Positions 22,257-27,500 of a stretch of 27,500 bases of DNA are shown here, piece by piece. Numbering within the stretch: position 1 is the first letter of the stretch; every line of letters starts with the position of its first letter. Under the pieces are notes generated by a model. That model was not told the DNA's origin. It made no database searches and worked only from the letters and a program-made list of their open reading frames with translations. Origin of the DNA: Anaeromyces robustus. Lineage: Eukaryota > Neocallimastigomycota > Neocallimastigomycetes > Neocallimastigales > Neocallimastigaceae. The position numbers and the translations under genes are program-made. The stretch spans positions 1 to 27,500 of the forward strand of contig MCFG01000451.1 in NCBI GenBank assembly GCA_002104895.1, given 5' to 3'.

Positions 22257-22689
22257 TAATACTAAATTGAATATAATTATAATTAAAATTAAAATAAAAA
22301 TAATTTTTTTTTTTTACACTAATAAAATATATATATATATTTATTGATTTATTTATTTATTATTTACACCATTATTTTTCTTTTAATTATATTATTGATT
22401 AATTTTTTTATTGATTATTATTTTTTTTTTCTTTTTTTTTTTTAATTTTTTAATTTATAATCTATTATTATATTGATTATAAATCTTTATTAACATAAAG
22501 AATTTTTATTTTTTATATAAATGAATATTCGTTTATATTTTAAAAAAAAATTTTTTTTCTTTTTTTCATCTTTTTAAATTGTATAACAAATTATTGTATT
22601 AAATAAATGAAATTAGTATTACTTTAATTTATTTTAAATGTTAATGATCTATTAATGAAGATTTTGAAGTTTTTTTTTTTAAATTATAA
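22257..22689. other. T-rich intergenic stretch
   Basis: Nothing recognisable. Long T runs (for example 22426-22442) and A/T mixtures downstream of dockerin gene 1; it probably includes that gene's 3' UTR. Confidence 0.5.
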
Positions 22690-22905
22690 AACATCATTTT
22701 ATTTCAATTTTTTTTTTTTCTAAAATATTTCAGTTTTAAAACTAAAAATATTTATGTTATAGGTTATTTTAGAAGGATTAATTGGAATACCAATTTATAA
22801 TTTCATATTTTCACTAAAAATTATTATTTTTATCACATGAAAAAAACTAAAAAAATCTAATATTGTTGTATTGTTATGAATTAAATTATATGGTATTGTT
22901 TGATT
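22690..22905 (-). repeat. Decayed tandem duplicate of the dockerin gene 1 C-terminal domain
   Basis: Matches 22935-23205 of the same gene: CAGTTTTAAAACT, then TTAT-TT-GAA and GGAATACCA-TTATA, ATTTCATATTTT, and upstream ATTATAT then TTGTTTGA-TA. Several gaps separate the copies. The gene's present stop codon and last 35 or so residues lie inside this duplicate, partly in its original frame (QTIPYNL against QTIPEYN) and then out of frame. Confidence 0.75.
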
Positions 22906-23929
22906 ATTAAATATTTTGAAGTATTTTTGTTTTGTTGTTTTATCACGAAGGATCATTTTAATTTCATTTTCCTTCCACATCACACTTTCAGTTTTAAAAC
23001 TGAAACTATTTGAGTTGTAGGTTATCTTGGAAAAATTAACTGGAATACCATTTATAATTAAAGTTACAATTTCATATTTTTCTTCAAAGTTATTACCTTT
23101 ATCATATAAAAAATTAACAATCTTATATTCTTGTCCTGAAATTTTATCTATATAAGATACTGGTGTTAATTCAAAATCATTATATTCTGGAATTGTTTGA
23201 ATAAGACACCAATGATTATCTTCAATTCCCCAAGTAGTCCCATCAGTATCTGTAGTAATAATTTTTGATGAATTTTTACAATATTTATATCCTTTCTTTG
23301 GTTCACAAATACTAAAACATCTCCTTTCATTAACTTTACACCAAGTTTTATCTGTTTTATCATAATACCAACCACCATCTTTATCAAAATAGTTGGATAC
23401 ACATTCATCACAGTATGGATAATCACCAAACATTTCTTCTCCTTCAGGATAACCAATTCCACACATTACAAAATTATCAATTATATCGAAATCTCCTAAA
23501 TCATATGAGGTTATCTTGACTTCATTATTGTTACAACAAGGATATCCAAAAATACGAGCATAACATTTCTCACCATTATCTTCAACTGATAAAGTAATGG
23601 AAGAAATGTTGAAAATTATTTATTTATATTTATTTATTTCAATATTGAATTTTAAAAAATAATATATATATATATATAATTATAAATTATTTTATTATTA
23701 ATAATTATAGGATAAATATATATTTTTTAAAATAATTATAATAATCATTAATAATTATATTTATTATAAATTTTAATTATATATAATGAAAATATAAAAT
23801 ATTATATAAATATTAATAAGTTTGATATTATTTACCATTATATAATTTCTCAAATGATGAAAATTCATCAGCTACAACCATTGATAATGTTAAAGTTGCA
23901 ATAATGGCAATAATAAATTGAGATTTCAT
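22795..23929 (-). CDS. Secreted triple-dockerin protein (fungal CBM10-like dockerins), gene 1
   Basis: Two exons, 23836-23929 and 22795-23585, with a 250-nt phase-1 intron (GTAAAT donor, TATCAG acceptor), giving 294 aa. Residues 1-20 are a signal peptide (MKSQFIIAIIATLTLSMVVA). Three dockerin modules follow: 39-75 (CYARIFGYPCC to CGI), 76-116 (GDYPYC, DKDGGW, WCKV) and 121-160 (CFSICEPKKGYKYC, TDGTTWGI, HWCLI). Fungal dockerins tether enzymes and other proteins to cohesin-bearing scaffoldins of the extracellular cellulosome. Residues from about 161 to 257 form a beta-rich-looking domain (YEIVTLIINGIPV, IKMILRDKTTKQKYFKIF) that I do not recognise; it recurs in gene 2. The last 35 or so residues come from a decayed duplicate of this domain. 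Dockerin identity is confident; target-binding role of the C-terminal domain is only a guess. Confidence 0.87.
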
Positions 23930-25297
23930 TTTTTTTTTTCTTCTTTTTTTTAAATATATATAAGATTTATTTAATTTTTTATTGAATTATTGAAATAATA
24001 AAATTAATTGTTTTTTTTTTTTTTTTGACTTGCAAAAAAAAATAATAATATTGATTCAAATAAATGTATTCTTTTTTATAAGTAACAATTAATTAATTGC
24101 TCTCATTTATTTTATTTTATGTTTTTTATTTTTATTTTTTTTTTTATCTTCTTCTTAGAAATTATTTTAAATTTATATAAAATAATCTTTTTCTAATACA
24201 TTTCTTTATTATTTTGATAATATAAAAAAATAAATATAAATAAAAATATTAATTAAATTATTAGTAAAAATGAGTCATACAACAATATGAATGTGATGTG
24301 ACATTTTTTATTCGGTTTACATTATGTGAAATAAATCATATTTTTTTTTTTAACATAAATTAACAAAATGGAATTACATATTATTATTATATTTTAATAT
24401 ATAATAATATGTAATTTTTTTAAAAAAATAAAAAGAATTATTAAATTTCAATTGAAATATTTAATAATTATAAAATTTTTAATTAAACTTTAAAAAAAAT
24501 TTTGTTTTATATTTTTTTATTATAAATAATTATTTAAAAAAAGGCATATTGTTATGATAAATTAATTATTCAAACCAACAATGAATATTTTATAATGAAA
24601 AAAAAAATAATAATAATAATTAAAATAAGTTAATATTATTAAAAAAGAATTAAAATAAAAAAAAATAATAATCAATCTATTATTTAAATATTTGGGTCAG
24701 CTGTTGTACTTTTTATACTTTATTACAAAAAAAATATTTTTTTTTATTAGCTTATTATAATGATGTAATTATTATTAAATAAAATAATTCAAAAAAAATT
24801 TTTTTAATTATTAAAAAAATGGTTATTTTTATTTTTGTTTTTATTTTATTTATTGCTTTTTATTAAATTTATTAATTTTATATATATACTATTTTTTTTT
24901 CATACTTTGTCAATTCCTAAATATTAAATATTATTATAAATTATTTATTTTATAATAATATTTTATTATTATTAATTTTTTTTTCTTAATAATTAAAAAT
25001 AATTTTCACTTATTGATTATTTATATTTTTACTTATTTTTTATTATATTATTTTTAATTACATTTTTTCTTTTTATTTTTTTTTTTCTTTTGAATTTATT
25101 CATTAATTTATAATCTTTAATAATATATAGATTATAAATAAAATTTATATAAAGAATTATTATTTTTATATAGAAATGATTTTTTTCTATTAAAAATATA
25201 TTATTACTATTATTATTATTAGTTTATATCAAGTTTAATTAAATATATACAAAAATTTTTTTTGTAAAATTTTTTAAGTAGATGAAATCATCCTTTT
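23930..25297. other. Intergenic region between the two dockerin genes
   Basis: No gene seen. It must hold the promoter of gene 1; a T-rich (A-rich on the coding strand) leader lies directly before its ATG, as common in these genomes. About 340-380 nt upstream is a short G/C-richer patch (24268-24325, with GTGATGTGACA and TTCGGTTTACA) that could be a regulatory element. The rest is A/T low complexity apart from the palindrome at 24372-24416. Confidence 0.5.
24372..24416. repeat. Palindrome, 15-nt perfect arms
   Basis: AATTACATATTATTA (24372-24386) is exactly reverse-complemented at 24402-24416 around a 15-nt loop. Composition is almost only A/T, so chance is less excluded than for the arms at 15543. 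Confidence 0.6.
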
Positions 25298-25301
25298 CCT
25301 T

Positions 25302-25332
<31 letters not shown>

Positions 25333-25334
25333 TT
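25298..25334. repeat. (TTTA)n microsatellite abutting the stop codon of dockerin gene 2
   Basis: About nine TTTA units lie directly downstream of the stop (25335-25337, minus strand). A second (TTTA)n tract of similar length sits in the last intron of the same gene near 26084-26128. Confidence 0.85.
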
Positions 25335-26088
25335 TTAAGAAACTCTTAATATTGTAGTAAAGAAATATTTGTAATATTTTTGATTTGTTGTTTTATCACG
25401 AATAATCATTTTTATATCATTAAATTCTGAAAAATTTCTGCTATAAAAACGGAAATTATCAGAGTAATAGATTACACTAATAGGATCAATTGGTTCTTCA
25501 TTTAGAATTAAAGTTACAATTTCATATTTTTCCTCAAAATCTATATTCTTTTCATGTGAAAACATAAAATTGGCCTTATTTCCTACATTTGCTCCTGGCA
25601 TTGAGTCATATATTGATCTTGCAATTATTGAAATATCATTAAATACTGGAATTGTTTTAATATGACACCAATGATTATTTTCAATACCCCAAGTACCATC
25701 ATCATCTGTTAAGATAACTTGAGTGGATGAATCTTTACAACATTGATATCCATTTATTGGTTCACATATATCAAAACATTTCTTTTCCTTAACTTTACAC
25801 CATGTTTTATCAACTAAATTCCAACGACCATCTTTATCAACATAATTTGCATCACATCCATCACAATATGGATAATCACCAAACATTTCTTCTTTTTCTT
25901 CAGGAAAACCAATACCACAATATGAACCTGTTCTTTCAATTATACCTAAATTTCCATACTCTTCGCTAACCATAACGACTTCATTATTGTTACAACAAGG
26001 TAATCCAAAACTAAGAGCATAACAATCTTCACTATTACCTTTAACATTTAAAATGTTTTATTTATATATTTATATATTTGTTAATTTT

Positions 26089-26123
<35 letters not shown>

Positions 26124-27284
26124 TTTTTTTATTTTATATTATTATTTACCAGGTATGGTCCAATCTAATTAATTTTCATTTTTTTCAAAAATTCAAATAT
26201 TATATACTTAATAAAAACTTATAAAAAATTTTATTTTGAAATTATAGATATATTATTGTTTATCACCTCCCAACCAATCTAATTCATTTTCATTTTTTTC
26301 AAAAATTCAAATATTATATACTTAATAAAAACTTATAATTTTATTTTGAAATTATAAATATTATTATTTACCAGGTATGGGCCAATCTAATTCATTTTCA
26401 TTTTTTTTAAAAATTCAAATATTATATACTTAATAAAAACTTATAATTTTATTTTGAAATTATATATATTATTATTATTTACCACCAGTAGGAAATTCTA
26501 ATTCATTTTCATTTTTTTTAAAAATTCAAATATTATATATTTAATAAAAACTTTTAATTTTATTTTGAAATTATATATATATTATTATTTACCACTATCA
26601 CCCCAAACTAATTTATTATCATTTTTTTCAAAAATTCAAATATTATATATTTAATAAAAACTTAAAATTTTATTTTGAAATTATATATATATTATTATTT
26701 ATCACCTCTGAACCAATCTAATTCATTTTCATTTTTTTCAAAAATTCAAATATTATATACTTAATAAAAACTTTTAATTTTATTTTGAAATTAAATTATA
26801 TATATTAATATTTACCATCTTTGAACCAATCCATTCATTTTCATTTTTTTTCAAAAATTCAAATATTATATATTTAATAAAAACTTATAATTTTATTTTG
26901 AAATTAAATTATATATATTAATATTTACCATCTTTGAACCAATCCATTCATTTTCATTTTTTTTTCAAAAATTCAAATATTATATATTTAATAAAAACTT
27001 ATAATTTTATTTTGAAATTAAATTATATATATTATTATTTACCATTTCCGAACCAATCTAATTCATTTTCATTTTTTTCAAAAATTCAAATATTATATAC
27101 TTAATAAAAACTTATAATTTTATTTTGAAATTAAATTATATATATTAATATTTACCATCTTTGAACCAATCCATTCATTTTCATTTTTTTTTCAAAAATT
27201 CAAATATTATATATTTAATAAAAACTTATAATTTTATTTTGAAATTAAATTATATATATTATTATTTACCATTTCCGAACCAAT
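25335..27284 (-). CDS. Triple-dockerin protein gene 2 with upstream microexon array (5' end outside window or unresolved)
   Basis: The main 3' exon is 25335-26038 (acceptor TTAAAG, phase 1, 234 codons including stop). It encodes three fungal dockerins (CYALSFGLPCC to YCGI; GDYPYCDGC, DKDGRW, WCKV; CFDICEPINGYQCC, DDDGTWGI, HWCHI) and the same C-terminal domain as gene 1 (YEIVTLILNEEP, IKMIIRDKTTNQKYYKYF). The phase matches gene 1, where a signal-peptide exon precedes. Here the upstream region instead holds candidate 12-15 nt exons: 26150-26164, 26267-26278, 26372-26386, 26483-26497, 26593-26607, 26706-26717, 27043-27057 and 27270-27284, all phase 1 to phase 1, so joined they stay open into the dockerin exon. 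No signal-peptide exon is visible before 27500; it probably lies further right. Dockerin exon 0.9 sure; microexon reading about 0.6. Confidence 0.78.
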
Positions 27285-27410
27285 CTAATTCATTTTCATT
27301 TTTTTCAAAAATTCAAATATTATATACTTAATAAAAACTTATAATTTTATTTTTAAATTATATATATTAATATTTACCATCTTTGAACCAATCATTCATT
27401 TTCATTTTTT
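26150..27410 (-). repeat. Array of 12 repeats (~111 bp), each with a microexon-like core
   Basis: Repeat pitch is 108-114 bp. On the minus strand each unit reads: GTAAAT donor, A/T-rich intron with ATAAGTTTTTATTAA and ATATTTGAATTTTTG, GAAAATGAATTAG acceptor, core, next GTAAAT. Core positions: 26150, 26267, 26372, 26483, 26593, 26706, 26816, 26929, 27043, 27156, 27270, 27378. Encoded blocks (leftmost first, first codon completed by G of the previous exon): DWTIP, DWLG, DWPIP, EFPTG, VWGDS, DWFR, then DWFKD (three units whose acceptor AG is missing: 26816, 26929, 27156), DWFGN at 27043 and 27270, and DWFKD without AG at 27378. The last units alternate DWFKD/DWFGN, showing a recent two-unit duplication. 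Confidence 0.9.
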
Positions 27411-27500
27411 TTATTTTTTGAAAATGTAATGTTTTATTTAAATAATTATTTATTTATTTTTTAATTTATTAAATATAATAAAATTTAAAGAAAAAAAACA

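Noticed and set aside
23166-23462. Second minus-strand frame within dockerin gene 1
   Set aside because: A shifted frame of the same exon; lacks the Cys/Trp pattern of dockerins.
26150-27410. Regular repeats with short variable spacers, CRISPR-like
   Set aside because: The variable parts are only 12-15 nt, keep frame and lie between splice signals; the organism is evidently a eukaryote.

Overview
The window looks like nuclear DNA of an anaerobic gut fungus (Neocallimastigomycota). Non-coding DNA is almost pure A/T, genes are dense in short introns (GT at the donor, TTTTAG-like acceptors), and two genes encode several fungal-type dockerins (CBM10-like, the Cys-rich modules of fungal cellulosomes). 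I see no bacterial operon, rRNA, tRNA or viral element. All intron-exon structures were deduced by eye from frame, splice signals and comparison of copies; there is no transcript evidence.

Left and centre (1-21018, + strand): a tandem array of four M13 (neprilysin-like) zinc metallopeptidase genes. Copy A (1-3056) enters the window in exon 4 and is a pseudogene. Copy B (5031-8983) appears intact (860 aa predicted). Copy C (10568-14528) is a pseudogene. Copy D (16853-21018) appears intact (930 aa predicted) and carries an expanded 8-residue repeat. Introns and flanks are duplicated with the exons. Each spacer between copies holds a decayed minus-strand dockerin-gene fragment, so the duplicated unit was an M13 gene plus a broken dockerin gene, about 5.5-6.3 kb.

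Right (22690-27500, - strand): two dockerin genes in the same orientation. Gene 1 (22795-23929) is complete: a signal-peptide exon, then three dockerins and a C-terminal domain of unknown function, ending in a decayed duplicate of that domain. Gene 2 (25335 to beyond 27284) has the same three dockerins and C-terminal domain. Upstream of its main exon lies an array of 12 repeats of about 111 bp. In eight of them a 12- or 15-nt core is framed by an AG acceptor and a GT donor, always phase 1. I read these as tandem symmetric microexons encoding 4-5 residue, mostly Trp-containing blocks. This is the most unusual structure in the window.

Inferred biology: secreted peptidases next to secreted proteins that can dock onto the fungal cellulosome. 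No M13 copy carries a dockerin, so a direct functional link is not shown.
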